NCBI GenBank assembly: GCA_022565595.1
Contig: JAIUML010000017.1
Span: 1 to 64,000 of the forward strand
Source of the DNA: Saccharospirillum sp.
GTDB lineage: Bacteria > Pseudomonadota > Gammaproteobacteria > Pseudomonadales > Natronospirillaceae
DNA: 64,000 nt
Direction: 5' to 3'
The notes under the pieces are model-generated. The model did not search any database. It saw only the letters and a list, made by a program, of their open reading frames with translations, and had not been told where the DNA came from. Positions 9,507 to 18,117 of this stretch are shown here, one piece after another (position 1 is the first letter of the stretch; each line of letters opens with the position of its first letter). Made by a program: the position numbers and the translations under genes.

Positions 9507-10817
9507 ATGACCAGACAAGGACTACCAAGCGGTGCAAATGCAGGACTCGGAGAGCTTTGGGCTCGTCTGCGGTTTCTGGTGTTGGCATTGCTGGTTTACC
9601 GTATCGGTGCTCACATTCCTGTTCCAGGTATCAACCCGGACAGTCTTGCGGCACTGTTTGAGCGCAATCGTGACACCATTATCAGCATGTTCAACATGTT
9701 CTCTGGTGGTGCACTCGAACGCATGAGTATCTTCGCGTTGGGCATTATGCCCTACATCTCCGCGTCGATTATCATGCAGCTGCTGACGGTCGTAAGTCCT
9801 CACCTGGAACAGCTGAAGAAAGAAGGCGAAGCGGGGCGTCGCAAGATGACGCAGTACACTCGCTACGGCACTCTGTTGTTGGCTCTGATTCAAGCGTTCG
9901 CGTTGTCGGCTGGTCTGGCTAGCCAAAACGTGGCGTTTGATACCGGCTTTACATTCTATTTTGTTGCCGTGGTCACTCTGACCAGCGGTACCATCTTTAT
10001 GATGTGGCTGGGTGAGCAGATTACTGAGCGGGGCATCGGCAACGGTATTTCCATGCTGATTTTTGCCGGTATCGTAGCGGGCTTGCCCGGTGCGATCGGG
10101 CAGAGCTTCGAGAGTGCCCGTCAGGGTGAGTTGAGCATCATAGCGCTGTTGTTGATTGCCGTACTGGCGATCGCGATTGTGGCGTTCATTGTGTTCATTG
10201 AGCGAGGCCAGCGTCGAATAACCATCAATTACGCCAAGCGTCAGCAGGGCCGAAAGGTGTTTCAGGCGCAGAGCAGCCACCTGCCATTGAAGGTCAATAT
10301 GGCGGGTGTCATTCCGGTTATTTTTGCCTCCAGCCTGCTGCTGTTTCCGGGTTCCCTCGGGAACTGGTTTGGCAGCAGTGAAGGCATGGGCTGGATGCAG
10401 GACATCGCTTTGCTGCTCAGCCCCGGACAGCCTCTTTACCTGATTCTGTTTTCGGCCGCCGTGATCTTCTTTTGCTATTTTTACACTGCAGTGACTTTCA
10501 ATCCGAAGGATGTAGCGGAAAACCTGAAGCGCTCTGGCGCCTTTATCCCGGGTATCCGGCCGGGTGAGCAGACCTCTCGTTATATCGACGGGGTGTCGGC
10601 ACGTCTGACCTTCTTTGGTGCACTGTACATTACTGCGGTTTCCTTGCTGCCCCAGGCCATGGTGATTGCTGCCAACGTTCCTTTCCATTTTGGCGGTACA
10701 TCCATCCTGATCGTGGTGGTGGTTGTGATGGACTTTATGGCTCAGGTGCAAAGTCATCTGATGTCCCACCAGTATTCGTCTCTGATGAAGAAAGCCAACC
10801 TCAAAGGCGGCTACTGA
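9507..10817 (+). CDS. secY: Protein translocase channel subunit SecY
   Basis: 436 residues with about ten hydrophobic membrane segments, the pore of the Sec translocon in the inner membrane (partners SecE, SecG, SecA). The plug-region start [20 protein letters not shown], the amphipathic [20 protein letters not shown] loop and the cytosolic loop [20 protein letters not shown] (about residues 345-364) are all recognisable. Its position between rplO and rpmJ is the normal spc operon arrangement. Confidence 0.98.
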   Translation: MTRQGLPSGANAGLGELWARLRFLVLALLVYRIGAHIPVPGINPDSLAALFERNRDTIISMFNMFSGGALERMSIFALGIMPYISASIIMQLLTVVSPHLEQLKKEGEAGRRKMTQYTRYGTLLLALIQAFALSAGLASQNVAFDTGFTFYFVAVVTLTSGTIFMMWLGEQITERGIGNGISMLIFAGIVAGLPGAIGQSFESARQGELSIIALLLIAVLAIAIVAFIVFIERGQRRITINYAKRQQGRKVFQAQSSHLPLKVNMAGVIPVIFASSLLLFPGSLGNWFGSSEGMGWMQDIALLLSPGQPLYLILFSAAVIFFCYFYTAVTFNPKDVAENLKRSGAFIPGIRPGEQTSRYIDGVSARLTFFGALYITAVSLLPQAMVIAANVPFHFGGTSILIVVVVVMDFMAQVQSHLMSHQYSSLMKKANLKGGY

Positions 10818-10843
10818 GTGATTAACGGTTATTGGAGTGAAGC

Positions 10844-10957
10844 ATGAAAGTACGTGCGTCAGTCAAGAAGATCTGCCGTAACTGCAAGATCATCCGTCGT
10901 AACGGCGCTGTTCGTGTGATCTGTACAGATCCCAAGCACAAGCAACGCCAGGGTTGA
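10844..10957 (+). CDS. rpmJ: 50S ribosomal protein L36
   Basis: A 37-codon gene, [20 protein letters not shown] followed by [17 protein letters not shown]. It keeps the zinc ribbon residues Cys11, Cys14, Cys27 and His32, so it is the zinc-binding (primary) form of L36, one residue shorter than in E. coli. A TTGGAG ribosome binding site lies at about 10833-10838. It is the last gene of the spc operon by convention; 179 non-coding bases follow. Confidence 0.97.
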   Translation: MKVRASVKKICRNCKIIRRNGAVRVICTDPKHKQRQG

Positions 10958-11025
10958 TGGAGCCGGGCCCGGTCGCCAAACCTGGTGCATTGCAACCCGG
11001 TCTGGTGCCCAGCTCGATACGGTTG

Positions 11026-11111
11026 AATAGCGCTTGATTTCTATGAAGTCAGGCGCTATTATCTCGCGCCCCTCGTTCAGGGGTTTGTTAATAGGGCCAA
11101 CCGGCTCTATT
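11026..11111 (+). promoter_or_regulatory. Leader of the alpha operon: promoter and three hairpins
   Basis: Three hairpins lie in series: AATAGCGCTTGATTT with AAGTCAGGCGCTATT (11026-11060, 15 bp with two G-U pairs), CCCCT/AGGGG (11069-11083), and AATAGGGCC/GGCTCTATT (11090-11111, 9 bp with one G-U). Within the first, TTGATT (11034-11039), 17 bases and TATTAT (11057-11062) form a plausible sigma70 promoter, whose transcript would begin just at the second hairpin. In E. coli, S4 represses this operon through a leader pseudoknot before rpsM; the two downstream hairpins are the candidate equivalent. Inference only. Confidence 0.5.
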
Positions 11112-11136
11112 AAAGTTTAATAACGGAGTAAGTTGA

Positions 11137-11493
11137 ATGGCCCGTATAGCAGGCGTCAATATTCCTGACAACAAGCATGCGGTGATCTCGCTGACCTATA
11201 TCTATGGTATTGGTCGCACCACTGCTCAGAAGATCTGTGCCGCGGTTGGTATCGAACCCAACATCAAGGTGAAGGACGTGTCCGATGAAAAAATGGACGA
11301 AATCCGCACCGAGGTGGGCAAATTTACCGTAGAAGGTGATTTGCGTCGTGAAATACAGATGAACATCAAGCGGTTGATGGATCTGGGTTGCTACCGTGGT
11401 ATTCGCCACCGTCGCAGCTTGCCTTTGCGCGGACAGCGTACGAAAACGAACGCCCGCACTCGTAAAGGCCCCCGCAAGCCGATCAAACGTTAA
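11137..11493 (+). CDS. rpsM: 30S ribosomal protein S13
   Basis: 118 residues, as in E. coli, starting [20 protein letters not shown] and ending in the basic tail ([17 protein letters not shown]) that touches P-site tRNA. First gene of the alpha operon. CGGAGTAAG is the ribosome binding site, right after the last leader hairpin. Confidence 0.98.
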   Translation: MARIAGVNIPDNKHAVISLTYIYGIGRTTAQKICAAVGIEPNIKVKDVSDEKMDEIRTEVGKFTVEGDLRREIQMNIKRLMDLGCYRGIRHRRSLPLRGQRTKTNARTRKGPRKPIKR

Positions 11494-11534
11494 GTTTGGT
11501 TTATTGACACAAGTTTTTAAATAGGAAATCGAAG

Positions 11535-11927
11535 ATGGCAAAGCCAGGTACGAACCGGTCGCGCAAAAAGGTGAAAAAGCAAGTTGCGGATGGTATTGCA
11601 CACATCCACGCTTCCTTTAACAACACCATCGTGACGTTAACGGACCGCCAAGGCAACACCCTGAGTTGGGCAACTGCTGGTGGCTCCGGTTTCCGTGGAT
11701 CTCGTAAAAGCACTCCCTTTGCTGCTCAGGTTGCCGCTGAACGCGCCGGCAACGCAGCACTGGAATATGGTTTGAAGAATCTGGATGTCGAGGTGAAAGG
11801 CCCCGGTCCAGGTCGCGAGTCTGCGGTCAGAGCATTAAACGCGTGTGGCTATCGAATCAGCAACATTACCGATGTGACGCCCATCCCGCACAACGGTTGC
11901 CGCCCGCCCAAGAAGCGCCGCGTGTAA
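11535..11927 (+). CDS. rpsK: 30S ribosomal protein S11
   Basis: 130 residues with the S11 core ([19 protein letters not shown], then [20 protein letters not shown]). S11 forms part of the 30S platform near the mRNA exit. The 41-base gap from rpsM holds TAGGAAATCGAAG as ribosome binding site. Confidence 0.98.
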   Translation: MAKPGTNRSRKKVKKQVADGIAHIHASFNNTIVTLTDRQGNTLSWATAGGSGFRGSRKSTPFAAQVAAERAGNAALEYGLKNLDVEVKGPGPGRESAVRALNACGYRISNITDVTPIPHNGCRPPKKRRV

Positions 11928-11944
11928 AAGAGGAGACAGATTGA

Positions 11945-12565
11945 ATGGCACGTTATATTGGTCCAAAGTGTAAGCTGTCTCGTCGTGAAGGCACAGACCT
12001 GTTCCTGAAGAGTGGAGTGCGTGCACTCGATTCCAAGTGCAAGGCCGAAACAGCACCCGGTGTTCATGGCGCCCGTCGCGGACGTTTGTCTGATTACGGC
12101 GTACAGCTGCGCGAAAAGCAAAAAGTACGTCGTATGTACGGTGTGCTCGAGAAGCAATTCCGTAACTATTACCAGGAAGCGGCCCGTTTGAAGGGTGCTA
12201 CTGGTGAGAACCTGTTGCAACTGCTCGAAGGTCGTCTGGACAATGTGGTTTACCGCATGGGTTTCAGCGCCACTCGTTCAGAAGCGCGTCAATTGGTGTC
12301 TCACAAAGCAATCCTGATCAACGGTGCGGCGGTGAACATTCCGTCTTACCAGGTCAAGCCCGGTGACGTCGTTTCTATACGCGAAAAGAGCAAAGCTCAG
12401 CTGCGTATTCAGAGCGCCCTTGACATAGCGGCTTCACGCTCGCCTGTCTCCTGGGTTGAAGTTGATTCCAAGAAGATGGAAGGCAAGTTCGTGGCCAAGC
12501 CCGATCGTGCTGACCTGAGTCAGGAAATCAACGAAAACCTGATCGTGGAATTGTACTCCAAGTAA
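11945..12565 (+). CDS. rpsD: 30S ribosomal protein S4
   Basis: 206 residues, the same as E. coli S4, starting [20 protein letters not shown]. The S4 RNA-binding domain ([20 protein letters not shown], about residues 98-117) is intact. S4 is a primary 16S rRNA binder and, in E. coli, the translational repressor of the alpha operon; the hairpins before rpsM could be its target here. AAGAGGAGA precedes the ATG by 8 bases. Confidence 0.98.
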   Translation: MARYIGPKCKLSRREGTDLFLKSGVRALDSKCKAETAPGVHGARRGRLSDYGVQLREKQKVRRMYGVLEKQFRNYYQEAARLKGATGENLLQLLEGRLDNVVYRMGFSATRSEARQLVSHKAILINGAAVNIPSYQVKPGDVVSIREKSKAQLRIQSALDIAASRSPVSWVEVDSKKMEGKFVAKPDRADLSQEINENLIVELYSK

Positions 12566-12589
12566 TCTCACTGCTAATTAGGGGCATCT

Positions 12590-13591
12590 ATGCAGCGTAC
12601 AGCCAACGACTTTTTGACGCCGCGTCATATTGACGTGCAGGAAATCAGCGCCAACCGGGCCAAAATTACGCTCGAGCCGCTTGAGCGTGGTTTTGGTCAC
12701 ACCCTGGGTAATGCGCTGCGTCGTATCCTGTTGTCTTCCATGCCCGGCGCCGCCATTACCGAAGTGGAAATTGATGGCGTTTTGCATGAATACAGCATGA
12801 TCGAAGGTGTGCAGGAAGACGTCCAGGAAATCCTGCTCAACCTGAAAGATGTAGCGGTCAAATTGTTCGACCGTGAAGAAGCCAACCTGACTCTCAAGAA
12901 GAGCGGTGCTGGCACCATTACCGCTGGTGACATTCAGCTGGATCATGGTGTTGAAGTGGCCAATCCGGAACACGTGATTGCGCATCTGGGCGACAACGCC
13001 AGTGTGTCTATGACGCTGCGCGTAACTACTGGTCGTGGTTACGTTCCTGCAGAAGCCCGCAGCAGTGGTGAAGACGAGACTAAACCCATCGGTAGACTGC
13101 AGTTGGATGCAACCTACAGCCCGGTGGTTCGTGTAGCTTATAATGTTGATGCCGCGCGTGTGGAACAGCGTACCGACCTGGACAAGCTCGTTATTGAGCT
13201 CGAAACCAAAGGTACTCTGGACCCGGAAGAGGCCATTCGTCGTTCTGCGACCATCCTGCAGCAGCAGGTTGCGGCCTTTGTTGACCTGGATCATCACGCT
13301 GAAAGCGAGCCGGAGAAGGAAGATGACAAGATCGATCCTATCCTGCTGCGCCCGGTTGATGACCTGGAGTTGACCGTGCGTTCGGCCAACTGTCTGAAAG
13401 CAGAGAACATCTATTACATCGGTGACCTGATTCAGCGCACCGAAGTTGAACTGCTGAAGACCCCGAACCTGGGCAAGAAGTCTTTGACTGAAATCAAAGA
13501 CGTTTTGGCATCCAAGGGGCTTTCTCTGGGCATGGTCCTGGAGAATTGGCCACCTGCAAGTCTGAAGAACGACGATAAGGTTCTTTCGTAA
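12590..13591 (+). CDS. rpoA: RNA polymerase alpha subunit
   Basis: 333 residues, close to the 329 of E. coli. The N-terminal dimerisation and assembly domain ([20 protein letters not shown], about residues 29-48) is followed by an acidic linker ([10 protein letters not shown]) and the C-terminal DNA- and activator-binding domain ending near [19 protein letters not shown]. It scaffolds beta and beta-prime and contacts UP elements and regulators. Located between rpsD and rplQ as usual. Confidence 0.98.
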   Translation: MQRTANDFLTPRHIDVQEISANRAKITLEPLERGFGHTLGNALRRILLSSMPGAAITEVEIDGVLHEYSMIEGVQEDVQEILLNLKDVAVKLFDREEANLTLKKSGAGTITAGDIQLDHGVEVANPEHVIAHLGDNASVSMTLRVTTGRGYVPAEARSSGEDETKPIGRLQLDATYSPVVRVAYNVDAARVEQRTDLDKLVIELETKGTLDPEEAIRRSATILQQQVAAFVDLDHHAESEPEKEDDKIDPILLRPVDDLELTVRSANCLKAENIYYIGDLIQRTEVELLKTPNLGKKSLTEIKDVLASKGLSLGMVLENWPPASLKNDDKVLS

Positions 13592-13620
13592 CCTTATTCC
13601 GGCTGGTAAGGAATGTAATA

Positions 13621-14019
13621 ATGCGTCATCGTAAAAGTGGTCGTCACTTTAACCGCACCAGTGCTCACCGTCAGGCCATGTTCCAGAACATGGCTAACTC
13701 GCTGTTTGAGCACGAAGTTATCAAAACGACCTTGCCCAAGGCTAAAGAGTTGCGTCGTGTCGCTGAACCTCTGATCACATTGGCGAAAGAAGATTCTGTC
13801 GCCAATCGTCGTCTGGCGTTCGACCGCACGCGCTCTAAAGAGACCGTAGGCAAGCTGTTCAACGAACTGGGCCCACGCTATCAAGCGCGTCCAGGTGGTT
13901 ACTTGCGTTTGCTCAAGTGCGGTTTCCGCGCTGGTGACAACGCTCCCATGGCCATTGTTGAGCTGGTCGATCGTCCGGTGCAAGAAGCCGAGGTGGTCGA
14001 AGAGAGCGCAGAAGACTGA
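13621..14019 (+). CDS. rplQ: 50S ribosomal protein L17
   Basis: 132 residues starting [20 protein letters not shown]; slightly longer than E. coli L17 (127) because of an acidic tail ([11 protein letters not shown]). Last gene of the alpha operon, 29 bases after rpoA with AAGGAATG as ribosome binding site, and directly followed by a strong terminator. Confidence 0.98.
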   Translation: MRHRKSGRHFNRTSAHRQAMFQNMANSLFEHEVIKTTLPKAKELRRVAEPLITLAKEDSVANRRLAFDRTRSKETVGKLFNELGPRYQARPGGYLRLLKCGFRAGDNAPMAIVELVDRPVQEAEVVEESAED

Positions 14020-14040
14020 GTTCAGTCGACTGAGTTTTTG

Positions 14041-14069
14041 AAAAAAGCCGCGTTTATCGCGGCTTTTTT
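14041..14069 (+). terminator. Intrinsic terminator of the ribosomal block
   Basis: AAAAAA (14041-14046), GCCGCG (14047-14052), loop TTTAT, CGCGGC (14058-14063) and six T (14064-14069). The A-run before and T-run after make it work in both directions. It closes the alpha operon 21 bases after the rplQ stop. Confidence 0.92.
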
Positions 14070-14245
14070 GTGGGTGGGTGGTTCTGATTGGGTGAGGGGG
14101 GGCCTTCAACCACAGAATTACTTTACACCTCTGGAAGCCAAACCAGACACCCTTTCAACAATCTAATCACGGTTACCGGATTGCCATTTCAATCTCTCAC
14201 GCTAGTCTAGCCGAAACAATCAATAACAAGGCCAGGCTTGCTATC

Positions 14246-16174
14246 ATGACCGTACTCTACCGCCCCTCGGAGAGCGTCCGGGAACGCACTCAGTTGACTG
14301 CTTTTGCCAAATCGATACCTGAGCTCGGGCCCGAGCAGCGCAGCCAGTACAGCGCTTTACATCGCTGGTCGGTCATTAATATAGAAGCTTTCTGGAGTCA
14401 TTTGTGGGACTTCGCTGGTGTCTTAGGTGACAAGGGAGAGGTTGTACTCGAAAGCCACACTATGCCCGGCGCTCGTTGGTTCCCGGAGGCTCGCCTGAAT
14501 TTCAGCGAAAACCTGCTGGCAAGAGGCAACCCTGATGACACTGCGATTATTGCTTTGTCCGAGTCCCGCTCAGAAATTCGTTACAGCTATCAGGAACTAG
14601 CAGATCAGGTAGAGCGTCTAGCGGCTTATTTGAAGCACCACTGCGACGTCCAGGCCGGCGACCGAGTGGCCGCCTACCTTGGCAACACAGCCGAAGCCAT
14701 TATCGGCATGTTGGCCGCCAGTCGAATTGGTGCGGTATGGACGTCTGCCTCCCCGGATTTCGGCTATGAGGGGGTTTTTGACCGTTTCGGGCAGGTGCAG
14801 CCAAAGGCGGTGATTGTTGGCAATGGCTATGGCTACGGTGGCAAGCAGCATGACCGAGCGTCTGTCGTCTCTCGGCTCCAGCAGAGTCTGGATGGTGTAG
14901 CGTCCTGGCTGTCTGTGGATTGTCTGGTGCAGGGGAAAGCGTTGCCCGGCTGTACCGCCTGGTCGGACGTTATGGCACAGCATTGGGGTGAGACAGAGCC
15001 CCTTCGATTGCCATTTGATCATCCGCTCTACATTCTGTATTCGTCGGGTACCACAGGCAAACCCAAGTGCATTGTCCACAGTGCTGGAGGTACCCTGTTG
15101 CAACATGCCAAGGAGTTGATGTTACATGGCGACATTGACCAAAGGTCTGTATTTTTCTATTTCACCACTACTGGCTGGATGATGTGGAACTGGTTAGCCT
15201 CCGGCCTGATGACGGGCGCTACCCTGGTGCTGTTCGATGGCAACCCCACTTACCCGGACGCATCCATGCTTTGGCAAATGGCCGGTCGCCTTGGGGTCAC
15301 CCATTTTGGCACCAGTGCCAAGTTCCTGAGCGCCTGTCGCAAACTGGGTGTGAAAACCAGCCAGCAGGATTTGCACAAATTGAGGGTCATCTTCTCCACT
15401 GGCTCGCCACTGGCGCCGGAGGATTATGATTGGGTCTACCAATGGGTGAAGCCCGATGTCATGTTGCATTCCATTTCGGGCGGTACCGATATTGTGTCCT
15501 GTTTTGTCGGGGGCAATCCCTGGCTGCCCGTAGTCAAGGGCAAGATCCAGGCAGCGAATCTGGGCATGGACATCCAGGCGTGGAACGATGAAGGACAGGC
15601 CGTTGTTGGCGAGAAAGGAGAGCTGGTATGTGCCCAGCCGGCCCCGTGCATGCCCATTGGTTTCTGGGATGACCCGGATGATGAGCGCTATCGTGCGGCT
15701 TATTTTGAACGCTTTCCGGGTGTCTGGGCGCATGGCGACTTTATCGAGTTTGATACCGAAGGCCAGGTGGTTATTCACGGCCGATCGGATACAACTCTAA
15801 ATCCGGGCGGGGTTCGCATCGGTACGGCCGAAATCTATCGACAGGTGGAGACGCTTGCAGAAATACAGGATTCTCTGGTCGTTGGTCGACCTGTTGATGG
15901 CGATGTGGAGGTGATCCTTTTTGTCACGCTGGCAGCAAACCAGAGCCTGACTGAATCGTTGGTAAAGACTGTGCGTCAGCGCATTCGTGACAATACCACA
16001 CCACGCCATGTGCCAGCCGAGATCATCCAGGTGTCGGCCATTCCTTATACCCGCAGTGGCAAGAAAGTGGAGCTGGCGGTGACCCAGATCCTGAGAGGTG
16101 AAGAGCCAAAAAACCTCACCGCCATGGCGAACCCCGAGTGCCTTGACGACTATCGCGCACACGCAAAAAAATAG
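14246..16174 (+). CDS. aacS: Acetoacetyl-CoA synthetase (acetoacetate-CoA ligase)
   Basis: A 642-residue ANL-family adenylating enzyme, predicted to activate acetoacetate with ATP and CoA to acetoacetyl-CoA, AMP and pyrophosphate, allowing use of ketone bodies or products of polyhydroxybutyrate breakdown. The P-loop-like motif ILYSSGTTGKPKC is near residue 264 and the C-terminal catalytic lysine motif TRSGKKVELAV near 605. The N-terminus (PGARWFPEARLNFSENLL) is typical of AacS and acetyl-CoA synthetase relatives. Length and overall pattern fit AacS better than acetyl-CoA or propionyl-CoA synthetases. It stands alone, with no clear sigma70 promoter recognised in the 176 bases after the upstream terminator. 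Confidence 0.9.
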   Translation: MTVLYRPSESVRERTQLTAFAKSIPELGPEQRSQYSALHRWSVINIEAFWSHLWDFAGVLGDKGEVVLESHTMPGARWFPEARLNFSENLLARGNPDDTAIIALSESRSEIRYSYQELADQVERLAAYLKHHCDVQAGDRVAAYLGNTAEAIIGMLAASRIGAVWTSASPDFGYEGVFDRFGQVQPKAVIVGNGYGYGGKQHDRASVVSRLQQSLDGVASWLSVDCLVQGKALPGCTAWSDVMAQHWGETEPLRLPFDHPLYILYSSGTTGKPKCIVHSAGGTLLQHAKELMLHGDIDQRSVFFYFTTTGWMMWNWLASGLMTGATLVLFDGNPTYPDASMLWQMAGRLGVTHFGTSAKFLSACRKLGVKTSQQDLHKLRVIFSTGSPLAPEDYDWVYQWVKPDVMLHSISGGTDIVSCFVGGNPWLPVVKGKIQAANLGMDIQAWNDEGQAVVGEKGELVCAQPAPCMPIGFWDDPDDERYRAAYFERFPGVWAHGDFIEFDTEGQVVIHGRSDTTLNPGGVRIGTAEIYRQVETLAEIQDSLVVGRPVDGDVEVILFVTLAANQSLTESLVKTVRQRIRDNTTPRHVPAEIIQVSAIPYTRSGKKVELAVTQILRGEEPKNLTAMANPECLDDYRAHAKK

Positions 16175-16186
16175 AAAAAACCGGAG

Positions 16187-16229
16187 AAGTCGCACTATAC
16201 GCTACTGAAGGTCGAGTATAGTGCGACTT
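16187..16229 (+). terminator. Long inverted repeat after aacS
   Basis: AAGTCGCACTATAC (16187-16200) and GTATAGTGCGACTT (16216-16229) are perfect 14-base complements around a 15-base loop, 13 bases after the aacS stop. Only TTT follows on the plus strand, though an A-rich tract precedes it, so termination could occur on the minus strand. It could also be an operator for the gene at 16302. Confidence 0.5.
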
Positions 16230-16301
16230 TGAAGATAGAGCTTCACAGCCTGCGTCTAATCCCTATAGTGGGTCCCAGACACAGACAAGGGGAGCATCGT
16301 C

Positions 16302-16610
16302 ATGTCACATCATGGAATATCACTTATCTATCAAGTTGTTCGGGAAAACCCGGGCTTTCGCGCCTGCATGGGTGTCATCGTCTCCAGGGCGGCACAGCAG
16401 ACGGTATTGTGTTGGGGCGCAGTGAAAGGCAAGGATTGCATCGTTCCTGAATTGGACCAGTGGTTAAAACAGTGGCCGGATGCTACCTGGTTGCCGCTGT
16501 CGGAGCAGCAGGCCCAGCTATTCGAAGACGCCTGGGCGCAGCGCGATCATCTTGAATTGAACCCGAACCAGGGCCACAGCTACAGCTACAGCCGCACTGT
16601 GGCGCACTGA
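16302..16610 (+). CDS. Small hypothetical protein
   Basis: 102 residues, no family recognised. The strong ribosome binding site AAGGGGAG (16287-16294), 7 bases before the ATG, argues that it is real. The protein is soluble, with three cysteines (residues 21, 37, 46), many tryptophans in the middle (DQWLKQWPDATWLPL) and a C-terminal repeat SYSYS. No signal peptide or membrane segment. Placed between the inverted repeat after aacS and a hairpin-rich segment with a terminator, so it is probably a single-gene transcript. Function unknown. Confidence 0.65.
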   Translation: MSHHGISLIYQVVRENPGFRACMGVIVSRAAQQTVLCWGAVKGKDCIVPELDQWLKQWPDATWLPLSEQQAQLFEDAWAQRDHLELNPNQGHSYSYSRTVAH

Positions 16611-16622
16611 TTGTTTTCCCTT

Positions 16623-16750
16623 TGGCCTCAGTGGGGCCATGGCAGCAGACCTCCCGCCGACGGAGGCCATCGTCGGCCGAGACCCCTCTGCTTTTTGGGG
16701 TTCTCGAGTACTCCTCGACTTTTGGGGGCTCCTTGAGCCCCCCTTTTTTT
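16623..16750 (+). ncRNA. Candidate structured RNA ending in a terminator
   Basis: Five hairpins follow each other: TGGCC/GGCCA (16623-16639); CCTCC/GGAGG (16650-16666), which competes with GCCGACG/CGTCGGC (16656-16677); GACCCC/GGGGTT (16681-16702); TCGAG/CTCGA (16704-16718); and the terminator GGGGGCT/AGCCCCC with seven T (16724-16750). This is more structure than a simple gene end needs. It may be a small RNA, an attenuator, or only the decorated 3' end of the preceding gene. No own promoter was recognised. The rest of the gap to 16914 shows nothing else clear. Confidence 0.35.
16724..16750 (+). terminator. Intrinsic terminator
   Basis: GGGGGCT (16724-16730), loop CCTTG, AGCCCCC (16736-16742), C, then seven T (16744-16750). 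A strong Rho-independent terminator for plus-strand transcripts from the small gene at 16302, insulating the gene at 16915. Confidence 0.88.
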
Positions 16751-16914
16751 ATATCCGCTAATAGTCATCCACTCATATTTTGGCAGACATTGGGCTATTG
16801 TGGTGTTGTATTAGCTCAACATGCCAATTTTCGGCGGAGCCTGGCCTCAGTTTGACCACGGCAGGTACTGTCAGGCGCGTAAGATGAGGTTATCCCCTTG
16901 TAGGAGTCTGAACG

Positions 16915-18105
16915 ATGGTTGATCACTCTGAACTTGATTTTGCGACTCGAGCCATACATGCCGGCTATGACGCCATGACCGAGCAGGGTGCCTTGACGCC
17001 GCCCATCCATATGACGTCTACCTTTTGTTTCGATTCGGTTGAGCAGGGCGCGGCGCGTTTTACTGGAGAGGCCAGTGGTTATGTCTATAGCCGGCTGTCG
17101 AACCCGACCGTGGCCATTCTGGAGCAGCGACTTGCGTCGCTGGAAGGCGCTGAAGCAGCTGTCGCTACCGCTTCCGGCATGGGCGCTATCAGCTCTGCTC
17201 TCTGGACTCTGTTGTCGCCGGGCGATCAGGTGTTGGCCGACAAGACACTGTACGGCTGCACTTTTTCACTGCTGGAGCACGGACTACGCAAATTCGGGAT
17301 AGAGGTCGTCTATGCCGATTTTACTCAGCTCGACGCGGTTGCTGCGGCGATCACCAAAGCGACCAGGGTGGTCTATTTCGAAACACCAGCCAATCCGAAC
17401 ATGCGCCTGGTGGATATCAAGGCCCTGTCTGAAGCGGTGCGCTCGCGCTCGGAAAACGCCAGAATCATCGTCGACAACACCTATTGCACACCAGCCCTAC
17501 AGCAGCCCTTGGCTTTGGGAGCAGACCTTGTGGTGCATTCGGCCACGAAGTATCTGGGCGGGCATGGTGATCTTATTGCTGGGGTTATAGCGGGTAGCCA
17601 GCAGGATATGGATGACATTCGAGGCTTTGGTCTCAAGGACATGACGGGGGCTGTCATGTCTCCGATGACAGCGTTTCTGGTGATGCGTGGGCTGAAAACC
17701 CTGGCTCTGCGAATGGAGCGTCACAGTCAGAACGCGCTGACCATCGCTCGTTTTTTGCAGGCACATCCGGCTGTCGAGTCCGTATATTACCCCGGCCTCG
17801 AGAATAGCCCGGACTTTGCCCTGGCACAGCGGCAGATGGCTCTGCCGGGCGGTATGTTGGCGTTTGAACTGGTAGGTGGTTATAGCGCTGGTGCGCGTTT
17901 CATGAATCGTCTATCGATGATCAAGCGGGCGGTCAGCCTCGGCGACGCCGAGACTCTTTGCCAGCATCCGGCGAGCATGACGCACTCGACCTATACCGAA
18001 CAGGAGCGGGCGTCACATGGCATTACTGATGGTCTTGTTCGGCTCTCGGTTGGCCTTGAGGGTTGTGCGGACATCCAGGCGGACCTGGCGCAAGCCCTCG
18101 ATTAA
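16915..18105 (+). CDS. mdeA: L-methionine gamma-lyase
   Basis: A 396-residue PLP enzyme of the Cys/Met metabolism family. The PLP lysine is Lys212 in HSATKYLGGHGD and the substrate-side tyrosine is Tyr113. Cys115, in TLYGCTF, is the cysteine that separates methionine gamma-lyases from cystathionine gamma-lyases and gamma-synthases, so cleavage of methionine to methanethiol, 2-oxobutyrate and ammonia is the likely reaction. It closely resembles the Pseudomonas putida enzyme from memory, including SLGDAE and QHPASMTHS. GGAG is 8 bases before the ATG. It ends 12 bases before the convergent glgX stop, leaving no room for a terminator. Confidence 0.85.
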   Translation: MVDHSELDFATRAIHAGYDAMTEQGALTPPIHMTSTFCFDSVEQGAARFTGEASGYVYSRLSNPTVAILEQRLASLEGAEAAVATASGMGAISSALWTLLSPGDQVLADKTLYGCTFSLLEHGLRKFGIEVVYADFTQLDAVAAAITKATRVVYFETPANPNMRLVDIKALSEAVRSRSENARIIVDNTYCTPALQQPLALGADLVVHSATKYLGGHGDLIAGVIAGSQQDMDDIRGFGLKDMTGAVMSPMTAFLVMRGLKTLALRMERHSQNALTIARFLQAHPAVESVYYPGLENSPDFALAQRQMALPGGMLAFELVGGYSAGARFMNRLSMIKRAVSLGDAETLCQHPASMTHSTYTEQERASHGITDGLVRLSVGLEGCADIQADLAQALD

Positions 18106-18117
18106 CGACCTCCGAGT

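Noticed and set aside
9522-10769. 415-residue open frame antisense to secY
   Set aside because: It mirrors the secY codons, gives a Gln/His/Arg-rich sequence with no family pattern, and has no ribosome binding site.
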